Origin: Erythrophleum ivorense
Taxonomy: Eukaryota > Streptophyta > Magnoliopsida > Fabales > Fabaceae
DNA length: 64,000 nt
Reading direction: 5' to 3'
Assembly: GCA_026724425.1 (NCBI GenBank)
Contig: JAIUCV010000003.1
Location: 57,305,088 to 57,369,087, forward strand
Under the pieces are notes generated by a model that had not been told where the DNA came from, ran no database searches, and was given only the letters and a program-made list of their open reading frames with translations. The position numbers were made by a program, and so were the translations under genes. This document shows positions 26,131-36,086 of this stretch, one piece after another (the stretch's first letter is position 1; each line of letters opens with the position of its first letter).

Positions 26131-29100
26131 TGTAACGTACGGCTTTTTGTAAAATGCCGAAATGAGTTGGTTTCCAAAGCAAGCCCCTTGATATGGATTA
26201 TTTATGATCAACAAAAATTAGAATAAAATTTTAAATAATAAAAAATGAGGATTTGAACCCTGAGTTGTTTAGAAACTAGGGCCGCAATGATTCAAAAAAT
26301 TTGCTGAAAGACCAGTGGTATTTTTGTAAATAAGCATAATTTTGGAAAAGTCAGGACTATTCGGAGTCAGTTCCTTGGCTTAGACAGGACATTTAGTCCA
26401 TGTCGCTATTCCTGGATCCAGGGGAGAATACGTTCGATGGAATAATTTCTTAGGTGTATTGCCACACCCCCAAGGATTAGGCCCACTTTTTACAGGTCAG
26501 TGGAATCTTTATGCTCAAAACCCCGATTCCAGTAGTCATTTATTTGGTACCCCCCAAGGAGTAGGAACTGCCATTCTAACACTTCTCGAGGGATTCCATC
26601 CGCAAACACACACATAGGAGGGCTTTTTAAATGAAAATTTTAAGTTCTCCGGGGTTCTCAGAGGCCCTGAAAACTATAGGAAGCCTCGGGATCGGTAAAA
26701 CCCCTCCGGTGTATATTTTCTAATGTTAGTTGACCAGAACTTTGACCGCTTCGTTCGGGAAGGTTTTAATTTCGATTTGAGTGATTCCAAAAGCATTTTA
26801 CTAAATTAGGAATCTAAATTTTATAATAAAAAAGATAGTTCTAAAAAAGGAGTTAAAACAAAGCTAAAATGAAAATGCCATGACGAAAGGGACAAAATGA
26901 GAAATTTTAAAAAGAATGCTTCTTGAACCTTCTTTAAATGGGATGCCTCTTTCTTCTCTCCATTTAGTCGACTTGTTTTTGCCTAAAAATAGAAGGGAAG
27001 CTCAGAAATTTCAAGCACATAAGAGAGGAAGAAGAGAAGGGAGAAAAGCCAAGATGAAGGTATGAAAACTTGAATTTTTCAAGTTCTTTCCTTCATTAAA
27101 CTTCTCTTCCTCTTCCCTCTCTTCCTCCCTATGGTTTTCTTGAAATATTTGGTGCTGTTTTGAGGGTAGAACAGAGGTGGAATTTTTGGATTTGATAAGG
27201 GGAGGCTAACCAAGTGAAGAGCAAACTAAGAAAAAGTAAGAAAATAAAGTAAAACTTCCATCCTTTAGTAGCTTCTTCCTCCTTCTCTTTCTTGTCTATT
27301 TTGTCCAACATGAGCCCATTCTCTAGGAGCTATTTTCTGTCCAAATCAAGGAGGGATTAGAGGTTTTAGAGTGCAAGAATTAAGGATGTGTCCATGGAAT
27401 CAAGTAAGGAGCATTAGGAAACAAGATAGGATCATTAAGGATCCAAGTGCTCTCTTGAAAATATGATTTAATATGATTGTCCCTAGGCCTAAATGAATGT
27501 TTAAATGAGCTTCTAAGAACTCTAAGAGGTCCCCCATATGCTTCTTCCTCCATGAAAACAAAGCAAAGTACAAGAAGGCCAAAATGCCACCTAGTTTTAG
27601 CCTAAATGAAATAGGGTGCCTAAGGAGAGTTTCAAATTTTTTTCAAGCCTATTTTTGAGTCATATATGATAAATGAAAGTGAGGGGAGACCTTAGGAAAA
27701 ATTTAGGAGGCCTAGAGAATGAATTGGTACCATAAATTCCATAATGTGACTTAAAGAAGCAACATGTACTTAGGCTGTTGGTTTTAATTGGGTGGTGACT
27801 CCAAGAGACTTGAAAGGAGTCAAGAACTATATATGAATGGAGAGAATGGAGCCTAGAATTTATTTGAGAGGTGTTGCTTCATTAGGTGCATTTTGGAACC
27901 ATAAAGAGGCTATTAGCCTAAGCTAGAGTTTAAAGAAGAGGTATGACTTTAGAAATGATTTCATGAACCTAATTGGCTTCCATAAATTGTGTTTAGGCTA
28001 AGAGAAACCAATCCCACATCCTTATGTGTATGGAGCCAAGAAAAGGGGACAAATCCAAGGAGTAAAGTGTGCGATTTTACCAAAGGTAGCTCTCTCTCTT
28101 TTCTCCCATGTATGAATGAATGTTTACATTATTTTTGAATGTGTGTATATGTATTTTAAGCTATGAAATATGTTTTGGTATGATGCCTATGTTCCATGGA
28201 ACTATATTGTTACATTATATATTCAAATGATGCCTAGAATGCCAGCATTGGTTTGCTTAAATGTGGAAAAGCCAAAAGCCTTTTATCTTTGGTGAAGATG
28301 AGCCAAGAGCCCTTAGAAGTGGCTGAGACCAAGAGAAAGTCTCCCAAGAGCAAGGCTTAGTTCAAGGCCTTTGAGAAAAAGGGTGAAGCAAATCCAAGAA
28401 TCTTGAAGAAAGGGGGTGAGGCTACTCCATTCATTTGGCAAGCCTAACTATGTTATGTGTGCTTTGTGTAAATGCCAAGAATGTATATTGCACCATTTTC
28501 TATAGTAATATGCCATGCATGCATTCTTAAGACTTGTATGACATTCTTTATGCATGATTGAATGAGAGATGAGCTATTAGGATTCTTTAAATCTTACTCT
28601 TTCTTCTCTAATATCCTAATATGTTAGGTGGAGCCAATGAACAAGGAAATGGAAGCCACCGAGTGGGAAGATGAAGCCTTGACCATAAAGCTCTTAATTT
28701 TGCTTATGTTATAACCAAAGGAATGGCATATGATGTAATTTTTTGATATAATTGATAGACAATGAATGGAACATGTGTAATTATCCTATTAGATGATGTA
28801 TGTATGAAATTTGATGATAAATGGAATGCATTGTATTTTTTGGGTATTGAATGGCCATTTCAAGTACATGTTCCTTAGCATATGGCTTGGGGATGAAGGA
28901 TGAGATTTTGTGTTTTGAGTTTCTACACTTTTAAGACAAGTTTAGAGAGTCTTTTTGGGCCATTCCCACTTGCCCAAGTGGCCACAAGAACTTTAGGAAC
29001 CATTTTGCACACTTTTGCACCATTAAAAGGCATCAAAATGACCCAAATGGCACCCTATAGCACAATCTGACCAAATGAAGGAATTTCTCCATGAAATTTG

Positions 29101-30041
29101 GTAGACATGTAGAGCTCATTGAGATTTTTTTAGGAAGCTAAATTGCAACAAAAATGGAGCTCTACAAAATTAGTTATGAATTTTCAAAGTTGGAATTTTT
29201 AATTGATTCTGGTATGTGCACAATTCACACTGGTAGGTTTGTATTCTGTGTCATCCAATGGGCCAATAGTGTCTAATGCTTGTAAACTTTTATAAGAATA
29301 AAATATAGGTCATAAGCTTTCTGTGGCCATAGAGATCACCTCATTTGAAGGTCTGAGCAGAGAGTTATGCATTTTTTAAATTTGCTGTTAGTAGCAGTAG
29401 CGTCCCCTAAGTCCAGTCACTATTCTATAGATTTTCAATGGCTAAAAGTATCTATTTCTTTCTGAAATTATTTTTATCATAAATTTAACATTTGTATCTT
29501 TCTAGAATAACCAAATGTGTATGATTTCAATTTTTATAGAATTAGTTATGAAATTTGAAAGTTCATATAAGTAGTTTGAACCAATAGCCCAGATAGCAAC
29601 GATCTCAGTAGCTTTTTGGATATCAAACGTTCTTCCCTTAATGATTCATGAGCTGAAATTATTTTTACCATGGGATAGACATCTAGGGCTTTCTATAATG
29701 GTAAATTTTGTTAGATCTTGATTTTTGTAGATTTAGTTATGAATTTCCGAAGTTGTGATAGAAAAATTGAAAAAATTTGACCATGTCTAATTCATGGAAA
29801 TTGGTGTGTTTCACCCACTTTTATGAGTTCCAAGCCACTTTCTTGGATGGTTTTGAATTGGATTAGTGTAATTAAATATGAGAATGAGTTTAATGAGTTC
29901 CCTTTATACATGAAATGCTGAACGAAAAATTTATCCGATACGCAACGCAAGAAAATGTAATATTTTCATGTCTTTTTCTTGAAAATTCCTACGTTTCATG
30001 GATTAAAACCTAAATATGAATCATGGTATGATGGTGTTACA
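26131..30041 (+). mobile_element. Solo LTR of the gypsy family (copy E), TSD GTTCA, carrying a psaB insert
   Basis: It starts TGTAACGTACGG and ends ATGGTGTTACA, with canonical TG...CA. The pentamer GTTCA occurs at 26126-26130 and 30042-30046. It sits inside the 5' LTR of the older chromovirus, whose text resumes exactly after the second GTTCA. Total 3911 bp; without the 260-bp chloroplast fragment it is about 3.65 kb. Family blocks are present: cctccggtgta near 26703, aggtagctctct near 28085, minisatellite units near 28265-28430, and acgcaacgcaagaaaatg near 29941. Confidence 0.95.
26351..26610 (+). pseudogene. psaB: Chloroplast-derived psaB fragment (NUPT)
   Basis: Plus-strand translation reads LFGVSSLAW-like sequence, then HLVHVAIPGSRGEYVRWNN, GLGPLFTGQWNLYAQNPDSS, HLFGTPQGVGTAILTLL and EGFHPQT, which is the photosystem I P700 apoprotein A2 core. 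The higher GC content contrasts with its surroundings. One Trp codon has become TAG (gcttagaca near 26380), and a few missense changes are visible. LTR text is interrupted between ggaaaag (ending 26350) and cacataggagg (starting 26611). Complete LTR copies such as B lack it, so it was inserted into this LTR copy. It is a nuclear plastid DNA segment, not a functional gene. Confidence 0.95.
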
Positions 30042-30261
30042 GTTCATGGATTGTTTTATGATATGTATGACTTGTATGGATGGAGTTTAAGTAAAGAATG
30101 AGATTGATGGGTCCACGGAGGTTCGCAGGGCAAAGTATGAATATTTAAACCCCAACATAATGTAATAAAATACCATGGTTTTAACACTTTTTCTTTGGCA
30201 TCGCATGGAATCAAGTCTAAGTGAAGTTTAGATGAGGTTATTACATTATGGTGTTACATTT

Positions 30262-30273
30262 TGGTATCAAAGC
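30262..30273 (+). promoter_or_regulatory. Primer-binding site for initiator Met-tRNA
   Basis: TGGTATCAAAGC lies three bases after the 5' LTR end (TGTTACA at 30258). It differs from the common plant retroelement site TGGTATCAGAGC by one base. This fixes the LTR/internal boundary. Confidence 0.9.
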
Positions 30274-30425
30274 AAAGGTTTAGGTCTTTTTGCTCGGTGT
30301 TTAGCTCTTGAATTGTATTATTGGTTGTGTTAAGGTGTGAATTGCCATGGAAGTGATGAAATACACATGCATATCTGCTTGAGATGAAACTGTAAACTAA
30401 AGGTTACTAATCCTTTTCAGACAAA

Positions 30426-31612
30426 ATGATTGATACTAGGTGAGGCAGGGGTAGGGACAAAGGTAGGGCAGGCCATCCAAGGCTCAGAGGGTTGAGCTAA
30501 AGGTCTGAGTTGAGCCTGAGGACTCTCTATGAGCCATCATGGAGAGATTGGATCGGTATGAGACTATGATGGGCCAACAATAGGAGATGCTGGAACAACA
30601 GAGGTACATTGTGCAGAAACAGCATGAGATGATAATACAATTACAAGATACTCTGGTTAGGTAAGAAAAAGCCAGGAGAGAAACCCCTGTACCTTAGCCA
30701 TCCACTTCTGGCATTCCACCTCCACTTCCTCAAGAGCCAGTTCAGACTCTGCCAACCATTTAGAAACTATTAAATCAGTTTAAAAAGAACAGTCCTCCCA
30801 TATTTGATGGGGTGTTAGATGCGGATAGGGTAGAGGCTTGGGTTATGGAAATAGAAAAGATTTTTACAGTGATAGAGTGCACTTCATAACAGAAGGCTTA
30901 GCTCGTCACCTTTATGTTACAAAAAGAGGCAGATAGATGGTGGTGCAGTACGAAGCCTTTGATGGAAACTAAGAATTTGTAGATTAGCTAGGAGAACTTT
31001 CTAGTGGAGTCTTATAAAAAGTACTTCCTCAGTTTAATGAGGAAGCAGAAGGAGATGCAATTCATGAGCTTGAAGCAAACTGATGATGTGATAGTGGATC
31101 AGTATGTGGTTAAGTTTATTGAATTGACTCGATATTCTTCTTATCTCCAGAGATACGATGATGAGTCCTAGAGATGTGAACAGTTTGAGACGGGATTAAA
31201 GCCCCTGATTAGCGACAGAGTCACTTCATAATGAATTAGGAATTTTAATAACCTTATGGAGGTTAGTAGGGTGATTAAAAATAATCTGCGAGCTATCATG
31301 CCTGCTACAATTTCAGCTAGTTAAAAGAGGGCTCCAGAACTAAAGAGACTCAAACCAGAAGAGGGTTCTAGTGCGGTACCCAGTAGCAAGAGGAGAGGCA
31401 AGGTGCTATGGAACAAAAGGCCACAGAAGGGCAAGAAAGTGCAATCTCTTCGGATTTCGTCATCATCCCAACAGTCCACAATGATGTGTTTCAAGTGTGA
31501 GAAGCTGGGGCACATTGCTAGGAACTGCCCCCAAGTGGATACAGTGCCTCCTCCTAGGCCGCAGACCCAGGGCAGGGTATTCGCTCTTTCTCAGCAAGAA
31601 GCCAGTGTGTCA
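30426..31612 (+). pseudogene. Chromovirus gag pseudogene with CCHC zinc knuckle
   Basis: Starting at the ATG at 30426, the translation gives an Arg/Gly-rich start, a Gln-rich segment (MGQQQEMLEQQRYIVQKQ), the gag core (EAWVMEIEKIFTVIECTS, ADRWWCS, QYVVKFIELTRYSSYLQRY) and a zinc knuckle CFKCEKLGHIARNCP (CX2CX4HX4C) near 31489-31533. Gag packages element RNA into virus-like particles. Many stops interrupt it, mostly TAG or TAA where Gln is expected. It continues into protease after the LTR insertion at 31613, in the same frame across the TGTCA duplication. It is not functional. Confidence 0.9.
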
Positions 31613-32131
31613 TGTAATGAATGTAATTTTCGTAAAACAACGAAATGAGTCGTATAAAAGCAAGTCCTCTGAAATGAGCTAGATAATATCCCAAAAAATT
31701 TTGGTAGAGTCCTAGACTCCTAAAAATGATAATTCTAAGTTTAGACGAAAAGAAAAATAGAGTTAGGATAGAGAAACAATTTGTGATGAAAACTGACGAA
31801 ACATAATGGCATTTTTGTAAATAAGTGCAACTTTTAGAAAAACATATAGGAGGGCTTTTTGAATGAAAAATTTGAGTTGCCTAGGGTTCTCAGAGGTTCC
31901 AAAAATCATGAGAAGCCCCAGGACCAGTAAAGCCCCTCCAGTGTATGTTTTCTAATAATAGTGAGCCTAAACTTTGGCAGATTCATTTAGTAAGATTTTA
32001 GTTCTAATTTGAGTGATTCCAAAGGCATTTATTAAATTGGGAACCTAAATTTTATAATGGAAAAGAAAATTCTCAAAAAGTATTTCCACTTGTAAGAGAA
32101 AGATAAATGTTAGAAATAATATGGTATTACA
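31613..32131 (+). mobile_element. Internally deleted solo LTR (copy F), 519 bp, TSD TGTCA
   Basis: It starts TGTAATGAATG and ends GGTATTACA. TGTCA occurs at 31608-31612 and 32132-32136. The first about 470 bp match the 5' part of copies B, E and G (aggagggcttttt, cctccagtgta, attccaaaggcattt blocks); then the text jumps near 32080 to LTR-end sequence, so about 3 kb is deleted. Removing it with one TGTCA makes gag and protease text contiguous, which confirms the insertion. Confidence 0.9.
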
Positions 32132-32136
32132 TGTCA

Positions 32137-32567
32137 CCTAATTTGATCTGAGGTACACTCATAGTAAATGGTTTTTCTGTGATTGCTATGTTTGATTCGA
32201 GTGTGAGTCACTAGTTCATATCTTATGATTGTGTGAGATGTTTGGGTCTGGCCATTAGTACTTTACCATTTGATTTGTTTGTCACTACACCCATTAGAGG
32301 ACATGTTGTTACTTCCCATGCTTGTTTGAATGTCACTGTTCAATTTAACCACTGTCATACCACGATTGATTTGATTTGTATACCTTCCATAATATTGATT
32401 TAATTATTGGTATGAACTAGATGACTGCTAATAATGCTGTGCTTGACTATGAATACTGGACCATTTCTTTACCTACTTGTGGGACCATACCTAAGGTAAG
32501 AACTAAGTTATCTTTTATGACGACTACTTAGGCTGAGAGACATTTAGAACATGGATGTCAAGGGTTT
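32137..32567 (+). pseudogene. Chromovirus protease (retropepsin) remnant
   Basis: Translation gives GTLIVNGFSVIAMFDSSVSH, then DCVRCLGLAISTLPFDLF, RGHVVTSHACLNVTV and a hydrophobic stretch ending near a GMN/D-W-like segment. The aspartic-protease active site expected as D-S/T-G reads D-S-S (32194-32202), explained by a Gly codon GGT becoming AGT. Several stops are present. The sequence is cut at 32567 by the next solo LTR and resumes at 36087. Confidence 0.8.
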
Positions 32568-35500
32568 TGTAATATCTAGTTCTATGAAAATGAGAGAAAA
32601 CGAGAGAAACATAACATACGATTTCTCCGTCAATGTACGAAATTCACTGAATACAAAAGAAAGTCCCCTAAAATGACTTAGTTAAGGTCCTAAAAAATTT
32701 GGGAAGCATTCTGACTCCTAAAAATGAGAATCCTAGATTTAGATGGAAGAAAAACGGAGCTAGAATGAAGAAATGAAATATAATGAAAGGTTAATGAAAC
32801 GTAAAGGTATTTTTGTCATTTTGAGCAAATTTTGGAATTCTCACAAGAGAGCTTTTTAAATGAAAATTTTGAGTTCTTCAGAGTTTTCAAAGGTTTTGAA
32901 AACCATAGGAAGCCCCGGTACCGCTAAAACCCTCCGGTGGATGTTTTCTAATGTCAGTTAACCTAAATTTTGACCAATTCATTCGAAAAGATTTTAAATC
33001 CAATTTGAATGAAACCAAAAGCATTTTATGAATTAGAGGGTCTAAATTTTATGATGGAAAAGGAGGTTCTAAAAAGAGTTAAAATGAGCATAAATAGAGC
33101 AAACAGGCACGTAGGGGCAAAATGATCATTTTAAAAAATTGTAAAAGAGGCTTTTTAAGTAAGATTACACCTTATCACCTTTTTCAAGCTTCCATTTGCA
33201 GAAAAATGGCCAGCCATGGCTTAACATTAAGAAGGAAGAGAGAGAAGAAGTTAAGCTTCCGTTTAGGTAAGTAAACAGCCTTATTTCATCCTGCACCAAT
33301 TAGGAAAGTTATTCCTCTCTCTAAGAGCTCTCTAATGGTGGTTTTCTTTTTTTGCAAACTTAAAGATTCAGGTTTAACCCAAGCCAAAAAGGATCTCTTT
33401 TCAAGAAATCAATCGGTGAAAAATAATCTACGCAAAGAGAGCTCCGTTTTAAAGTAAGACTTCACTTGAAATATTTACAAAATCTTGTGTTTCTAGGCCA
33501 TTTAAACTTCATTCTAGAGAGAGAAAGTGACGAGGAGAGTTTTTCTTTATGTGTTCTTGATAGAACCAAAGGTTATAGAGTATGAGGATTAAGAATATAC
33601 AACTAGAATTGAAAAGAGAGCTTTAGAATGCAAGTTATGGAATTTAGGGTTTTGATTGCACCTTGAACTCTACCATGAACCCTAGCCATATTTTATGATA
33701 TTTAAGTGTTCATATGAGTTCCTAAGACACCAAGAGAGCTTCCTACATGATTTTCCTATCAAAGGAAGCAAAGAAACTCCAAGGATGCTGAGAAGAATAT
33801 ATGATTCAGCCTAGAGTAGAAATGGCACCTAGGGATAGTTTTAATTTGTTCTAAACTTATTTTTGAGTCATGTATGATGGGAGAGTACGTCAGAAAGCCT
33901 TGAAAAAATTTTAGAAACCATAGAAAGTGAAATGGCCTTGTATGCTCTGTATTATAGCTTAAAGAAGCAACACCTAGCTACGGTCCTTGATTTATTTATG
34001 TGATGACTCCAAAGGGATTTAAATGGAGTCAAGAATCATAAATGAATAGATAGAATGAAGCTAAGATAATGTTTTCTTAAGGTTGCTTCATTAAGTGCAT
34101 TATGGAACCATAAAAGAGCCTTATGAGTAACCTAACTTTTCTAGTGAATGTGTGGCCTTAGAATGTAATTCAAAAGTATAATTAGCTTCCATATGATGTG
34201 TCTAGGCCAAGAGAAATGATCTCCACCTCCTTGTATGTGCGAGGTCAGGGGAGAAGACTCAAGGCTTAAGAAAAAAGTATGCTTGTATAGCAAAGGTAGC
34301 TCTCTCCACCTTCTCTCATGCATGAATGTATTCTTACATTATCTTTGGATGTGTGTATGTGTGTTTTAAGCTATGAAAAGTGTTTTAGCATGATTTCATA
34401 TGCCATGGTATCATGATGATGATTTATGTATGCAAATGATGTTTTATATGCTTGCCTTAGTTTACTTGAGTGTAGAGAAGCCAAGAACCCTCTAGCCATA
34501 GTGAGGATAAGCTAAGAACCCTTAAAATTGGTTAAGACAGAGTAAAGAGTCTCCCAAGAGTGAAGTTGAGTCAAAACCTTTTATAGAAAATGGATGAGGC
34601 AAGTCTAAAATCCATAAGTGAATAGGTGAGATTAATCCATTTACTTGGCAAACCTATGTATGCTATACATGATGTGTTCAAATGCCAAGGATGTTTCATG
34701 AATGCTCACATGTGTTAATATGCTTATGCATGCATTTTCAAGGTTTATATTACATACTTTATGTGTGATTGAAAGGGAGATGAGCTATTGGAATTCTTTG
34801 AATCTCATTATCTCTTTTCTAATATCTTAACATGTTAGGTGGAGTAACTGAGCAAGGTAATGGAAGCCACCAAGCCTAGAAGAAGGAGATTGACATCAAA
34901 GTGTATGAAAATGCCTAGTTTTATCTCTCTTGTAGCCATACACATGGCATATGATGTAATCTCACAATGAAATTGTTATGTAATCTTATGAGCATATGTA
35001 ATTACCCAAATGTATGATGTATAAATGAGATTTGATGCCAAATGTATGATATAACATGGTTTTGGTATAGAATGGCAAGACTAGACATATGCATTCTTGT
35101 GTATATCATGGGATGAATGAGTGAGTTTGAGAAACTTAGGTTTGTGCACCTTTGAGACAAGTTTAAAATGTCATTTTGGTGCATTTCCACTTACTCAAGT
35201 GGTCATGGTTGCCTTGGAGCTCAATTTGGACCATTTGAACCCTTTGTAAAGCTTAAAAATGACCATTTTATAACCCAATATCAAGATCTGATCAAATGGA
35301 CAAATTTGCTCATGAAATTTGGCACACATGTAAATCATATCTAGAGCTTTTTGGGAAGTTAAAGATCAGATTATTTGGAATTCTATAGAATTAATTATGA
35401 ATTTTCAAAGTTGTCATTTTTCTGCTAAACTGATACAGGTACTGTTCATATGGTCAGAAACTTGGGCTGTGTCATTTGTGGGCCAAATGATATCTAATGC

Positions 35501-36081
35501 TCATGAAATTTTACAAGTATAAACTAGACATGACAATCTTTTCATGGCCACTAAGATGAGCCTAATTGGACCTCTAAACAGAGAGATATGAATTTTTGAA
35601 GTTAAAGATTAGTACTAGGGATGACAACTAACCTATAGTAATATTCCATCAATTTCTAATGACTAGAAGCCTTTGTTGTATCTGGATTTATTTTTACCAT
35701 AAAGTAGACATCTGTAGCTTTCTAGAATAATATAGTGTGCCTAATTTTCATTTTTCTAAAATTAGTTATGATTTTTCAAAATTTAGGCACTAAATTTGGA
35801 AAACCAATCTGAGGCTACACCATGGTGTTTTGTGTATTCATTCCCTTTGCTTGAGGTATAGGCCACTTCTTAAGCTTGTTATATGTTGCATTGGTGTATT
35901 TAAATATGAGAATGAGATGGATGAATTCATATGGCCCACAAGACACCAAAAGAGAAATTTTTCCTGTAGTAAAATATAACTTATTCATGATTTTTAATGC
36001 CATTATGTTACTTCCCATATAACTAGCATGATATAAGGCATGGAAATTGCATGAGTTGAGTCTTAGAATGATGGTGTTATA
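32568..36081 (+). mobile_element. Solo LTR of the gypsy family (copy G), 3514 bp, TSD GGTTT
   Basis: It starts TGTAATATCTAG and ends ATGGTGTTATA (terminal CA decayed to TA). GGTTT occurs at 32563-32567 and 36082-36086. It interrupts the protease-RT linker of the older element. Internal blocks match other copies: ccctccggtgga near 32930, aggtagctctctcc near 34296, minisatellite units near 34478-34640, GGAATTCTTTGAATCTC near 34791 and a poorly preserved 3' portion. Confidence 0.93.
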
Positions 36082-36086
36082 GGTTT

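Larger units (their letters stand above)
25354..30258 (+). repeat. 5' LTR remnant of the chromovirus, in two pieces
   Basis: Piece one, 25354-26130, matches 41470-42240 of the 3' LTR. Piece two, 30047-30258 (tggattgtttta to gtgttaca), matches 42243-42456. They are contiguous once the solo LTR at 26131-30041 and one copy of its GTTCA duplication are discounted. The first two thirds of the LTR are missing left of 25354. Confidence 0.85.

Noticed and set aside
31403..31648. Zinc-knuckle protein as an independent host gene
   Set aside because: The CCHC motif is in frame with gag text upstream and with protease after removal of the LTR insertion, so it belongs to the retroelement.
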